Source: Anisus vortex (Eukaryota > Mollusca > Gastropoda > Planorbidae). From it: a DNA stretch of 64,000 nt. The notes below the pieces were generated by a model, which searched no databases, had not been told where the DNA came from, and saw only the letters and a list, made by a program, of their open reading frames with translations. Location of the stretch: the NCBI GenBank assembly GCA_949126835.1, contig OX421507.1, forward strand, positions 29,201,366 through 29,265,365. Direction: 5' to 3'. Within the stretch, counting starts at the first letter, position 1, and each line of letters starts with the position of its first letter. Both the position numbers and the translations under genes were made by a program. Shown here in pieces: positions 39,201 to 52,080 of this stretch.

Positions 39201-39333
39201 AACCTTGTATGTGTACTGCGATCCTGGTTGTTCGGTGAGTAAGACAAACATTGTATGTGTACTGCGATACTGGTTGTTCGGTGAGTAAGACAAACCTAGT
39301 ATGTGTACTGTGATACTGGTTGTTCGGTGAGTA
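36236..39333. repeat. 3.1 kb block, second copy of the 129-unit dispersed duplication
   Basis: It copies 30,303-33,400. The A-tract cluster near 37,260-37,595 has lengths 8, 7 and 8, while the first copy has 7, 7 and 9. The cluster therefore changed after duplication or was replaced by exchange. Private changes include tctacgatac near 36,826 and tgcgttactgg near 36,688. Confidence 0.87.
37255..37595. repeat. A-tract cluster in the 129-unit duplicate
   Basis: Run lengths are 8, 7 and 8 near 37,261, 37,447 and 37,583. The presumed parent at 31,322-31,662 has 7, 7 and 9, yet the overall offset stays 5,933 because the changes cancel (+1 and -1). Confidence 0.88.
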
Positions 39334-39959
39334 AGACAAACCTTGTATGTGTACTGCGATACTGGTCGTTCAGTGAGTAAGACAAACCTTGTATGTGTAC
39401 TGTGATACTGGTTGTTCGGTGAGTAAGACAAACCTTGTATGTGTACTGCGATACTGGTCGTTCGGTGAGTAAGACAAACCTTGTATGTGTACTGTGATAC
39501 TGGTTGTTCGGTGAGTAAGACAAACCTTGTATGTGTACTGCGATACTGGTTGTTCGGTGAGTTAGACAAACCTTGTATGTGTACTGCGATACTGGTTGTT
39601 CGGTGAGTAAGACGAACCTTGTATGTTTACTGCGATACTGGTTGTTCGGTGAGTAAGACAAATCTTGTATGTGTACTGCGATACTGGTATTTCGGTGAGT
39701 AAGACAAACCATGTATGTGTACTGAGAAACTGGTTGTTCGGTGAGTAAGACAAACCATGTATGTGTACTGCGATACTGGTTGTTCGGTGAGTAAGACAAA
39801 CCATGTATGTGTACTGCGATACTGGTTGTTCGGTGAGTTAGACAAACCTTGTATGTGTACTGCGATACTGGTTGTTCGGTGAGTAAGACGAACCTTGTAT
39901 GTGTACTGCGATACTGGTTGTTCAGTGAGTAAGACAAATCTTGTATGTGTACTGCGATA
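38764..39959. repeat. 24/26-unit tandem duplication, copy 1
   Basis: accgcgatac, tgcaatac, gtgtgtaag, cttctacgtg (about 38,930), ctagttg, aaatcttg (39,013), gatacagg, gatcctgg and acctagtatg recur about 1,196 bp downstream. The offset falls to 1,104 bp (24 units) after the gatacagg and aaaacttg units, which only this copy keeps. Confidence 0.8.
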
Positions 39960-41095
39960 CTGGTTGTTCGGTGAGTAAGACAAACCATGTATGTGTACCG
40001 CGATACTGGTTGTTCGGTGAGTAAGACAAACCATGTATGTGTACTGCAATACTGGTTGTTCGGTGTGTAAGACAAACCTTGTATGTGTACTGCGATACTG
40101 GTTGTTCGGTGATTAAGACAAACCTTCTATGTGTACTGCGATACTGGTTGTTCGGTGAGTAAGACAAACCTTGTATGTGTACTGCGATACTGGTTGTTCG
40201 GTGAGTAAGACAAATCTTGTATGTGTACTGCGATACTAGTTGTTCGGTGAGTAAGACAAACCTTGTATGTGTACTGCGATACTGGTTGTTCGGTGAGTAA
40301 GACAAACCTTGTATGTGTACTGCGATCCTGGTTGTTCGGTGAGTAAGACAAACATTGTATGTGTACTGCGATACTGGTTGTTCGGTGAGTAAGACAAACC
40401 TAGTATGTGTACTGTGATACTGGTTGTTCGGTAAGTAAGACAAACCTTGTATGTGTACTGCGATACTGGTCGTTCAGTGAGTAAGACAAACCTTGTATGT
40501 GTACTGTGATACTGGTTGTTCGGTGAGTAAGACAAACCTTGTATGTGTACTGCGATACTGGTCGTTCGGTGAGGAAGACAAACCTTGTATGTGTACTGTG
40601 ATACTGGTTGTTCGGTGAGTAAGACAAACCTTGTATGTGTACTGCGATACTGGTTGTTCGGTGAGTTAGACAAACCTTGTATGTGTACTGCGATACAAGT
40701 TGTTCGGTGAGTAAGACGAACCTTGTATGTTTACTGCGATACTGGTTGTTCGGTGAGTAAGACAAATCTTGTATGTGTACTGCGATACTGGTATTTCGGT
40801 GAGTAAGACAAAGCATGTATGTGTACTGAGAAACTGTTTGTTCGGTGAGTAAGACAAACCATGTATGTGTACTGCGATAATGGTTGTTCGGTGAGTAAGA
40901 CAAACCATGTATGTGTACTGCGATACTGGTTGTTCGGTGAGTTAGACAAACCTTGTATGTGTACTGCGATACTGGTTGTTCGGTGAGTAAGACGAACCTT
41001 GTACGTGTACTGCGATACTGGTTGTTCGGTGAGTAAGACAAATCTTGTATGTGTACTGCGATACTGGGTGTTCGGTGAGTAAGACAAACCATGTA
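39960..41095. repeat. 24/26-unit tandem duplication, copy 2, two units deleted
   Basis: It repeats 38,764-39,959 without the gatacagg/aaaacttg pair. Private changes are gattaagac near 40,112, gaggaagac near 40,572, gatacaagttg near 40,695 and gataatgg near 40,878. The number of private changes suggests an older or less homogenised copy. Confidence 0.79.
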
Positions 41096-42355
41096 TGTGT
41101 ACTGAGATACTGGTTGTTCGGTGCGTAAGACAAACTATGTATGTGTACTGCGATACTAGTTGTTCGGTGAGTAAGACAAACCATGTATGTGTACTGCGAT
41201 ACTGGTTGTTCGGTGAGTAAGACAAACCTTGTATGTGTACTGCGATACTGGTTGTTCGGTGAGAAAGACAAACTATGTATGTGTACTGCGATACTGGTTG
41301 TTCGGTGAGTAAGACAAACCTTGTATGTGTACTGCGATACTGGTTGTTCGGTGAGTAAGACAAACCATGTATGTGTACTGCGATACTGGTTGTTCGGTGA
41401 GTAAGACAAACCATGTATGTGTACTGCGATACTGGTTTTTCGGTGCGTAAGACAAATCATGTATGTGTACTGCGATACTGGTTGTTCGGTGAGTAAGACA
41501 AACCTAGTATGTGTAATATGATACTGGTTGCTCGGTGAGTAAGACAAACTATGTATGTGTACTGAGATACTGGTTGTTCGGTGAGTAAGACAAACCATGT
41601 ATGTGTTCTGCGATACTTGTTGTTCGGTGAGTTAGACAAACCATGTATGTGTACTGCGATACTGGTTGTTTTGTGAGTAAGACAAACCTTGTATGTGTAC
41701 TGCGATACTGGTGGTTCGGTGAGTAAGACAAACCATGTATGTGTACTGCGATACTGGTTGTTCGGTGAGTAAAAGAAAACTTGTATAAGTACTGCGATAC
41801 TGGTTGTTCGGTGAGTAAGACAAACCATGTATGTATACTGCAATACTGGTTGTTCGGTGAGTAAGACAAACCATGTATGTGTACCACGAAACTGGTTGTT
41901 CGGTGAGTAAGACAAACCTTGTATGTGTACTGCGATACTGGTGGTTCGGTGAGTAAGACAAACCATGTATGTGTACTGCGATACTGGTTGTTCGGTGAGT
42001 AAAACAAAACTTGTATAAGTACTGCGATACTGGTTGTTCGGTGAGTAAGACAAACCATGTATGTGTACTGCAATACTGGTTGTTCGGTGAGTAAGACAAA
42101 CCATGTATGTGTACCGCGATACTAGTTGTTCGGTGAGTAAGACAAACCATGTATGTGTACTGCGATACTGGTTGTTCGGTGTGTAAGACAAACCTTGTAT
42201 GTGTACTGCGATACTGGTTGTTCGGTGAGTTAGACAAACCTTGTATGTGTACTGCGATACTGGTTGTTCGGTGAGTAAGACGAACCTTGTATGTTTACTG
42301 CGATACTGGTTGTTCGGTGAGTAAGACAAATCTTGTATGTGTACTGCGATACTGG
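41096..42355. repeat. Satellite units of the gagaaagac/gttgctcgg family
   Basis: The order of units (gtgcgtaag, gagaaagac, tttttcggtgcg, gttgctcgg, ttgttttgtgag, ggtggttcgg, cttgtataag) follows the 20.0-21.2 kb copy. The ggtggttcgg plus cttgtataag units occur twice here, near 41,710-41,785 and 41,940-42,015, a 5-unit local duplication. Private changes are gtaatatgatac near 41,513, aaaagaaaac near 41,771 and accacgaaac near 41,883. Confidence 0.78.
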
Positions 42356-42359
42356 TATT

Positions 42360-43230
42360 TCGGTGAGTAAGACAAACCATGTATGTGTACTGAGATACTG
42401 GTTGTTCGGTGAGTAAGACAAACCATGTATGTGTACTGCGATACTGGTTGTTCGGTGAGTAAGACAAACCATGTATGTGTAATGCGATACTGGTTGTTCG
42501 GTGAGTTAGACAAACCTTGTATGTGTACTGCGATACTGGTTGTTCGGTGAGTAAGACGAACCTTGTATGTGTACTGCGATACTGGTTGTTCGGTGAGTAA
42601 GACAAATTTTGTATGTGTACTGCGATACTGGGTGTTCGGTGAGTAAGACAAACCATGTATGTGTACTGAGATACTGGTTGTTCGGTGCGTAAGACAAACC
42701 ATGTATGTGTACTGCGATACTGGTTGTTTGGTGAGTAAGACAAACCATGTATGTGTACTGCGATACTGGTTGTTCGGTGAGTAAGACAAACCTTGTATGT
42801 GTACTGCGATACTGGTTGTTCGGTGAGAAAGACAAACTATGTATGTGTACTGCGATACTGGTTGTTCGGTGAGTAAGACAAACCTTGTATGTGTACTGCG
42901 ATACTGGTTGTTCGGTGAGTAAGACAAACCATGTATGTGTACTGCGATACTGGTTGTTCGGTGAGTAAGACAAACCTTGTATGTGTACTGCGATACTGGT
43001 TGTTCGGTGAGTAAGACAAACCATGTATGTGTACTGCGATACTGGTTGTTCGGTGAGTAAGACAAACCATGTATGTGTACTGCGATACTGGTTGTTCGGT
43101 GTGTAAGACAAACCTTGTATGTGTACTGCGATACTGGTTGCTCGGTGAGTAAGACAAACTATGTATGTGTACTGCGATACTGGTTTTTCGGTGAGTAAGA
43201 CAAACCATGTATGTGTTCTGCGATACTTGT
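42360..43230. repeat. 42-unit offset duplicate, copy 1
   Basis: It matches 44,291-45,161 at offset 1,931 bp (42 units minus 1). The shared rare unit aaattttg lies near 42,603 and 44,534. gatactgggtg, gtgcgtaag, gtttggtgag and gagaaagac follow in order. The missing base is the 45-bp unit near 43,503. Confidence 0.83.
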
Positions 43231-43369
43231 TGTTCGGTGAGTTAGACAAACCATGTATGTGTACTGCGATACTGGTTGTTTTGTGAGTAAGACAAACCAT
43301 GTATGTGTACTGCGATACTATTTGTTCGGTGAGTAAGACAAACCATGTATGTGTACCGTGATACTGGTT

Positions 43370-44560
43370 GCTCGGTGAGTAAGACAAACTATGTATGTGT
43401 ACTGCGATACTGGTTGTTCGGTGAGTAAGACAAACCATGTATGTGTTCTGCGATACTTGTTGTTCGGTGAGTTAGACAAACCATGTATGTGTACTGCGAT
43501 ACTGTTGTTTTGTGAGTAAGACAAACCATGTATGTGTACTGCGATACTGGTTGTTCGGTGAGTAAGACAAACCATGTATGTGTACCGTGATACTGGTTGT
43601 TCGGTGAGTAAGACAAACCATGTATGTGTACTGCGATACTGGTTGTTCGGTGTGTAAGACAAACCTTGTATGTGTACTGCGATACTGGTTGTTCGGTGAG
43701 TAAGACAAATCTTGTATGTGTACTGCGATACTGGTTGTTCGGTGAGTAAGACAAACCATGTATGTGTACTGCGATACTGGTTGTTCGGTGAGTAAGACAA
43801 ACCATGTATGTGTACTGCGATACTGGTTGTTCGGTGAGTTAGACAAACCTTGTATGTGTACTGCGATACTGGTTGTTCGGTGAGTAAGACAAACCTTGTA
43901 TGTTTACTGCGATACTGGTTGTTCGGTGAGTAAGACAAACATTGTATGTGTACTGCGATACTGGTATTTCGGTGAGTAAGACAAACCTTGTATGTGTACT
44001 GCGATACTGGTTGTTCGGTGAGTAAGACGAACCTTGTATGTTTACTGCGATACTGGTTGTTCGGTGAGTAAGACAAACATTGTATGTGTACTGCGATACT
44101 GGTATTTCGGTGAGTAAGACAAACCATGTATGTGTACTGAGATACTGGTTGTTCGGTGAGTAAGACAAACCATGTATGTGTACTGCGATACTGGTTGTTC
44201 GGTGAGTAAGACAAACCATGTATGTGTACTGCGATACTGGTTGTTCGGTGAGTTAGACAAACCTTGTATGTGTACTGCGATACTGGTTGTTCGGTGAGTA
44301 AGACAAACCATGTATGTGTACTGAGATACTGGTTGTTCGGTGAGTAAGACAAACCATGTATGTGTACTGCGATACTGGTTGTTCGGTGAGTAAGACAAAC
44401 CATGTATGTGTACTGCGATACTGGTTGTTCGGTGAGTTAGACAAACCTTGTATGTGTACTGCGATACTGGTTGTTCGGTGAGTAAGACGAACCTTGTATG
44501 TGTACTGCGATACTGGTTGTTCGGTGAGTAAGACAAATTTTGTATGTGTACTGCGATACT
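43370..44560. repeat. 56-unit offset duplicate, copy 1
   Basis: It matches 45,945-47,135 at offset 2,575 bp (56 units minus 1). Both copies contain the 45-bp unit gatactgttgttttgtgag (near 43,498 and 46,073) and the doubled gtttactg/aaacattg/ggtatttcgg group. Several hundred bases look identical, so the exchange is recent. Confidence 0.85.
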
Positions 44561-45161
44561 GGGTGTTCGGTGAGTAAGACAAACCATGTATGTGTACTGA
44601 GATACTGGTTGTTCGGTGCGTAAGACAAACCATGTATGTGTACTGCGATACTGGTTGTTTGGTGAGTAAGACAAACCATGTATGTGTACTGCGATACTGG
44701 TTGTTCGGTGAGTAAGACAAACCTTGTATGTAAACTGCGATACTGGTTGTTCGGTGAGAAAGACAAACTATGTATGTGTACTGCGATACTGGTTGTTCGG
44801 TGAGTAAGACAAACCTTGTATGTGTACTGCGATACTGGTTGTTCGGTGAGTAAGACAAACCATGTATGTGTACTGCGATACTGGTTGTTCGGTGAGTAAG
44901 ACAAACCTTGTATGTGTACTGCGATACTGGTTGTTCGGTGAGTAAGACAAACCATGTATGTGTACTGCGATACTGGTTGTTCGGTGAGTAAGACAAACCA
45001 TGTATGTGTACTGCGATACTGGTTGTTCGGTGTGTAAGACAAACCTTGTATGTGTACTGCGATACTGGTTGCTCGGTGAGTAAGACAAACTATGTATGTG
45101 TACTGCGATACTGGTTGTTCGGTGAGTAAGACAAACCATGTATGTGTTCTGCGATACTTGT
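44291..45161. repeat. 42-unit offset duplicate, copy 2
   Basis: It copies 42,360-43,230. A private tgtaaactg unit lies near 44,730. From about 45,155 the pairing shifts to a 53-unit offset (2,437 bp) with 42,718 onward, which marks a junction inside gtttggtgag. Confidence 0.82.
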
Positions 45162-45944
45162 TGTTTGGTGAGTAAGACAAACCATGTATGTGTACTGCGA
45201 TACTGGTTGTTCGGTGAGTAAGACAAACCTTGTATGTGTACTGCGATACTGGTTGTTCGGTGAGAAAGACAAACTATGTATGTGTACTGCGATACTGGTT
45301 GTTCGGTGAGTAAGACAAACCTTGTATGTGTACTGCGATACTGGTTGTTCGGTGAGTAAGACAAACCATGTATGTGTACTGCGATACTGGTTGTTCGGTG
45401 AGTAAGACAAACCTTGTATGTGTACTGCGATACTGGTTGTTCGGTGAGTAAGACAAACCATGTATGTGTACTGCGATACTGGTTGTTCGGTGAGTAAGAC
45501 AAACCATGTATGTGTACTGCGATACTGGTTGTTCGGTGTGTAAGACAAACCTTGTATGTGTACTGCGATACTGGTTGCTCGGTGAGTAAGACAAACTATG
45601 TATGTGTACTGCGATACTGGTTTTTCGGTGAGTAAGACAAACCATGTATGTGTTCTGCGATACTTGTTGTTCGGTGAGTTAGACAAACCATGTATGTGTA
45701 CTGCGATACTGGTTGTTTTGTGAGTAAGACAAACCATGTATGTGTACTGCGATACTATTTGTTCGGTGAGTAAGACAAACCATGTATGTGTACCGTGATA
45801 CTGGTTGTTCGGTGAGTAAGACAAACCATGTATGTGTACTGCGATACTGGTTGTTCGGTGTGTAAGACAAACCTTGTATGTGTACTGCGATACTGGTTGT
45901 TCGGTGTGTAAGACAAACCTTGAATGTGTACTGCGATACTGGTT

Positions 45945-47135
45945 GCTCGGTGAGTAAGACAAACTATGTATGTGTACTGCGATACTGGTTGTTCGGTGAG
46001 TAAGACAAACCATGTATGTGTTCTGCGATACTTGTTGTTCGGTGAGTTAGACAAACCATGTATGTGTACTGCGATACTGTTGTTTTGTGAGTAAGACAAA
46101 CCATGTATGTGTACTGCGATACTGGTTGTTCGGTGAGTAAGACAAACCATGTATGTGTACCGTGATACTGGTTGTTCGGTGAGTAAGACAAACCATGTAT
46201 GTGTACTGCGATACTGGTTGTTCGGTGTGTAAGACAAACCTTGTATGTGTACTGCGATACTGGTTGTTCGGTGAGTAAGACAAATCTTGTATGTGTACTG
46301 CGATACTGGTTGTTCGGTGAGTAAGACAAACCATGTATGTGTACTGCGATACTGGTTGTTCGGTGAGTAAGACAAACCATGTATGTGTACTGCGATACTG
46401 GTTGTTCGGTGAGTTAGACAAACCTTGTATGTGTACTGCGATACTGGTTGTTCGGTGAGTAAGACAAACCTTGTATGTTTACTGCGATACTGGTTGTTCG
46501 GTGAGTAAGACAAACATTGTATGTGTACTGCGATACTGGTATTTCGGTGAGTAAGACAAACCTTGTATGTGTACTGCGATACTGGTTGTTCGGTGAGTAA
46601 GACGAACCTTGTATGTTTACTGCGATACTGGTTGTTCGGTGAGTAAGACAAACATTGTATGTGTACTGCGATACTGGTATTTCGGTGAGTAAGACAAACC
46701 ATGTATGTGTACTGAGATACTGGTTGTTCGGTGAGTAAGACAAACCATGTATGTGTACTGCGATACTGGTTGTTCGGTGAGTAAGACAAACCATGTATGT
46801 GTACTGCGATACTGGTTGTTCGGTGAGTTAGACAAACCTTGTATGTGTACTGCGATACTGGTTGTTCGGTGAGTAAGACAAACCATGTATGTGTACTGAG
46901 ATACTGGTTGTTCGGTGAGTAAGACAAACCATGTATGTGTACTGCGATACTGGTTGTTCGGTGAGTAAGACAAACCATGTATGTGTACTGCGATACTGGT
47001 TGTTCGGTGAGTTAGACAAACCTTGTATGTGTACTGCGATACTGGTTGTTCGGTGAGTAAGACGAACCTTGTATGTGTACTGCGATACTGGTTGTTCGGT
47101 GAGTAAGACAAATTTTGTATGTGTACTGCGATACT
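45945..47135. repeat. 56-unit offset duplicate, copy 2
   Basis: It copies 43,370-44,560. Just before it, three extra units (gtgtgtaag and a ttgaatgtg unit at about 45,910) separate the 53-unit and 56-unit pairings. It ends at about 47,135, where the copy reads gatactggttgtttgg and the source reads gatactgggtgttcgg, consistent with a two-unit deletion. Confidence 0.84.
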
Positions 47136-49509
47136 GGTTGTTTGGTGAGTAAGACAAACCATGTATGTGTACTGCGATACTGGTTGTTCGGTGAGTAAGA
47201 CAAACCTTGTATGTGTACTGCGATACTGGTTGTTCGGTGAGAAAGACAAACTATGTATGTGTACTGCGATACTGGTTGTTCGGTGAGTAAGACAAACCTT
47301 GTATGTGTACTGCGATACTGGTTGTTCGGTGAGTAAGACAAACCATGTATGTGTACTGCGATACTGGTTGTTCGGTGAGTAAGACAAACCTTGTATGTGT
47401 ACTGCGATACTGGTTGTTCGGTGAGTAAGACAAACCATGTATGTGTACTGCGATACTGGTTGTTCGGTGAGTAAGACAAACCATGTATGTGTACTGCGAT
47501 ACTGGTTGTTCGGTGTGTAAGACAAACCTTGTATGTGTACTGCGATACTGGTTGCTCGGTGAGTAAGACAAACTATGTATGTGTACTGCGATACTGGTTG
47601 TTCGGTGAGTAAGACAAACCATGTATGTGTTCTGCGATACTTGTTGTTCGGTGAGTTAGACAAACCATGTATGTGTACTGCGATACTGGTTGTTTTGTGA
47701 GTAAGACAAACCATGTATGTGTACTGCGATACTGGTTGTTCGGTGAGTAAGACAAACCATGTATGTGTACCGTGATACTGGTTGTTCGGTGAGTAAGACA
47801 AACCATGTATGTGTACTGCGATACTGGTTGTTCGGTGTGTAAGACAAACCTTGTATGTGTACTGCGATACTGGTTGTTCGGTGTGTAAGACAAACCTTGA
47901 ATGTGTACTGCGATACTGGTTGCTCGGTGAGTAAGACAAACTATGTATGTGTACTGCGATACTGGTTGTTCGGTGAGTAAGACAAACCATGTATGTGTTC
48001 TGCGATACTTGTTGTTCGGTGAGTTAGACAAACCATGTATGTGTACTGCGATACTGGTTGTTTTGTGAGTAAGACAAACCATGTATGTGTACTGCGATAC
48101 TGGTTGTTCGGTGAGTAAGACAAACCATGTATGTGTACCGTGATACTGGTTGTTCGGTGAGTAAGACAAACCATGTATGTGTACTGCGATACTGGTTGTT
48201 CGGTGTGTAAGACAAACCTTGTATGTGTACTGCGATACTGGTTGTTCGGTGAGTAAGACAAATCTTGTATGTGTACTGCGATACTGGTTGTTCGGTGAGT
48301 AAGACAAACCATGTATGTGTACTGCGATACTGGTTGTTCGGTGAGTAAGACAAACCATGTATGTGTACTGCGATACTGGTTGTTCGGTGAGTTAGACAAA
48401 CCTTGTATGTGTACTGCGATACTGGTTGTTCGGTGAGTAAGACGAACCTTGTATGTTTACTGCGATACTGGTTGTTCGGTGAGTAAGACAAACATTGTAT
48501 GTGTACTGCGATACTGGTATTTCGGTGAGTAAGACAAACCATGTATGTGTACTGAGATACTGGTTGTTCGGTGAGTAAGACAAACCATGTATGTGTACTG
48601 CGATACTGGTTGTTCGGTGAGTAAGACAAACCATGTATGTGTACTGCGATACTGGTTGTTCGGTGAGTTAGACAAACCTTGTATGTGTACTGCGATACTG
48701 GTTGTTCGGTGAGTAAGACAAACCATGTATGTGTTTTGCGATACAGGTTGTTCGGTGAGTAAGACAAACCTTGTATGTGTACTGCGATACTGGTTGTTCG
48801 GTGAGTAAGACAAACCTTGTATGTGTACTGCGATCCTGGTTGTTCGGTGAGTAAGACAAACCATGTATGTGTACCGCGATACTGGTTGTTCGGTGAGTAA
48901 GACAAACCATGTATGTGTACTGCGATACTGGTTGTTCGGTGTGTAAGACAAACCTTGTATGTGTACTGCGATACTGGTTGTTCGGTGAGTAAGACAAACC
49001 TTCTATGTGTACTGCGATACTGGTTGTTCGGTGAGTAAGACAAACCTTGTATGTGTACTGCGATACTGGTTGTTCGGTGAGTAAGACAAATCTTGTATGT
49101 GTACTGCGATACTGGTTGTTCGGTGAGTAAGACAAACCTTGTATGTGTACTGCGATACTGGTTGTTCGGTGAGTAAGACAAACCTTGTATGTGTACTGCG
49201 ATACAGGTTGTTCGGTGAGTAAGACAAAACTTGTATGTGTACTGCGATACTGGTTGTTCGGTGAGTAAGACAAACCTTGTATGTGTACTGCGATCCTGGT
49301 TGTTCGGTGAGTAAGACAAACATTGTATGTGTACTGCGATACTGGTTGTTCGGTAATTAAGACAAACCTTGTATGTGTACTGTGATACTGGTTGTTCGGT
49401 GAGTAAGACGAACCTTGTATGTTTACTGCGATACTGGTTGTTCGGTGAGTAAGACAAATCTTGTATGTGTACTGCGATACTGGTATTTTGGTGAGTAAGA
49501 CAAACCATG
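47136..49509. repeat. Mosaic satellite stretch with an abrupt series change near 48,735
   Basis: It first continues the gagaaagac/gttgctcgg/ttgttttgtgag series, with a second ttgaatgtg unit at about 47,897. At about 48,735 tgtgttttgcgatacagg joins this series to a module-U-like one (gatcctgg, cttctatg, aaatcttg, gatacagg, aaaacttg). A further join near 49,350 reads cggtaattaag. Monomer phase is kept across every join. Confidence 0.78.
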
Positions 49510-50795
49510 TATGTGTACTGAGAAACTGGTTGTTCGGTGAGTAAGACAAACCATGTATGTGTACTGCGATACTGGTTGTTCGGTGAGTATGACAAACCAT
49601 GTATGTGTACTGCGATACTGGTTGCTCGGTGAGTAAGACAAACTATGTATGTGTACTGCGATACTGGTTGTTCGGTGAGTAAGACAAACCATGTATGTGT
49701 TCTGCGATACTTGTTTTTCGGTGAGTTAGACAAACCATGTATGTGTACTGCGATACTGGTTGTTTTGTGAGTAAGACAAACCTTGTATGTGTACTGCGAT
49801 ACTGGTGGTTCGGTGAGTAAGACAAACCATGTATGTGTACTGCGATACTGGTTGTTCGGTGAGTAAAACAAAACTTGTATAATTACTGCGATACTAGTTG
49901 TTCGGTGAGTAAGACAAACCATGTATGTGTACTGCGATACTGGTTGTTCGGTGAGTAAGACAAACCATGTATGTGTACCGCGATACTGGTTGTTCGGTGA
50001 GTAAGACAATACATGTATGTGTTCCGCAATACTGGTTGTTCGGTGAGTAAGACAACCCATGTATGTGTACTGCGATACTGGTTGTTCGGTGAGTACGACA
50101 AACCATGGATGTGTACTGAGATACTTGTTATTCGGTGAGTAAAAAAAACATTGTTTGTGTACTGCGATACTGGTTGTTCGGTGAGTAAGACAATCCATGT
50201 ATGTGTTCCGCGATACTGGTTGTTCGGTGAGTAAGACAAACCATGTATGTGTACTGCGATACTGGTTGTTCGGTGAGTAAGACAAACCATGGATGTGCAC
50301 TGCGATACTGGTGGTTCGGTGAGTAAAAAAACATTGTTTGTGTACTGCGATACTGGTTGTTCGGTGAGTAAGACAATCCATGTATGTGTTCCGCGATACT
50401 GGTTGTTCGGTGAGTAAGACAAACCAAGTATGTGTACTGCGATACTGGTTGTTCGGTAAGTAGACAAACCGTGTATGTGTACCGCGATACTGGTTGTTCG
50501 GTGAGTAAGACAAACCGTGTATATGTACCGCGATACTGGTTGTTCGTTGAGTAAGACAAACCATGTATGTGTACTGCGATACTGGTTGTTCGGTGAGTAA
50601 GACAAACCTTGTATGTGTACTGCGATACTGGTAGTTCGGTGAGTAAGACAAACCTTGTATGTGTACTGCGATACTGGTTGTTCGGTGAGTAAGACAAACC
50701 TTGTATTTATACTGCGATACTGGTCATTCGGTTAGTAAGACAAATGTTGTTTGTGTAGTGCGATATTGGTCGTTCGGTGAGTAAGACAAACGTTG
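49510..50795. repeat. 28-unit tandem duplication, copy 1
   Basis: It starts at ctgagaaactgg near 49,517 and includes gttgctcgg, ttgttttgtgag, ggtggttcgg, cttgtataat (near 49,873), two A-tract units, accaagtatg, a 45-bp unit gtaagtagac near 50,459 and gtcattcggttag near 50,725. The offset to copy 2 is 1,286 bp, then 1,287 bp, as expected from its two short units. Confidence 0.88.
50132..50335. repeat. A-tract pair in the 28-unit duplicate, copy 1
   Basis: Run lengths are 8 and 7 near 50,138 and 50,322. The third member of the usual triplet is missing. Confidence 0.86.
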
Positions 50796-52080
50796 TATGT
50801 GTACTGAGAAACTGGTTGTTCGGTGAGTAAGACAAACCATGTATGTGTACTGCGATACTGGTTGTTCGGTGAGTATGACAAACCATGTATGTGTACTGCG
50901 ATACTGGTTGCTCGGTGAGTAAGACAAACTATGTATGTGTACTGCGATACTGGTTGTTCGGTGAGTAAGACAAACCATGTATGTGTTCTGCGATACTTGT
51001 TGTTCGGTGAGTTAGACAAACCATGTATGTGTACTGCGATACTGGTTGTTTTGTGAGTAAGACAAACCTTGTATGTGTACTGCGATACTGGTGGTTCGGT
51101 GAGTAAGACAAACCATGTATGTGTACTGCGATACTGGTTGTTCGGTGAGTAAAACAAAACTTGTATAAGTACTGCGATACTGGTTGTTCGGTGAGTAAGA
51201 CAAACCATGTATGTGTACTGCGATACTGGTTGTTCGGTGAGTAAGACAAACCATGTATGTGTACCGCGATACTGGTTGTTCGGTGAGTAAGAGAATACAT
51301 GTATGTGTTCCGCAATACTGGTTGTTCGGTGAGTAAGACAAACCATGTATGTGTACTGCGATACTGGTTGTTCGGTGAGTAAGACAAACCATGGATGTGT
51401 ACTGAGATACTTGTTATTTGGTGAGTAAAAAAAACATTGTTTGTGTACTGCGATACTGGTTGTTCGGTGAGTAAGACAATCCATGTATGTGTTCCGCGAT
51501 ACTGGTTGTTCGGTGAGTAAGACAAACCATGTATGTGTACTGCGATACTGGTTGTTCGGTGAGTAAGACAAACCATGGATGTGCACTGCGATACTGGTGG
51601 TTCGGTGAGTAAAAAAACATTGTTTGTGTACTGCGATACTGGTTGTTCGGTGAGTAAGACAATCCATGTATGTGTTCCGCGATACTGGTTGTTCGGTGAG
51701 TAAGACAAACCAAGTATGTGTACTGCGATACTGGTTGTTCGGTAAGTAAGACAAACCGTGTATGTGTACCGCGATACTGGTTGTTCGGTGAGTAAGACAA
51801 ACCGTGTATATGTACCGCGATACTGGTTGTTCGTTGAGTAAGACAAACCATGTATGTGTACTGCGATACTGGTTGTTCGGTGAGTAAGACAAACCTTGTA
51901 TGTGTACTGCGATACTAGTAGTTCGGTGAGTAAGACAAACCTTGTATGTGTACTGCGATACTGGTTGTTCGGTGAGTAAGACAAACCTTGTATTTATACT
52001 GCGATACTGGTCATTCGGTTAGTAAGACAAATGTTGTATGTGTAGTGCGATATTGGTCGTTCGGTGAGTAAGACAAACGT
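50796..52080. repeat. 28-unit tandem duplication, copy 2, then module U
   Basis: The join at about 50,796-50,806 reads cgttgtatgtgtactgagaa. At the matching place near 52,085 the original flank continues with ctgcgatac instead. The copy keeps gtaagtaag where copy 1 has the 1-bp loss at 50,459. The downstream sequence is module U again (cttgtataag near 52,680). Confidence 0.88.
51420..51620. repeat. A-tract pair in the 28-unit duplicate, copy 2
   Basis: Run lengths are 8 and 7 near 51,425 and 51,609, matching copy 1. Confidence 0.86.
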
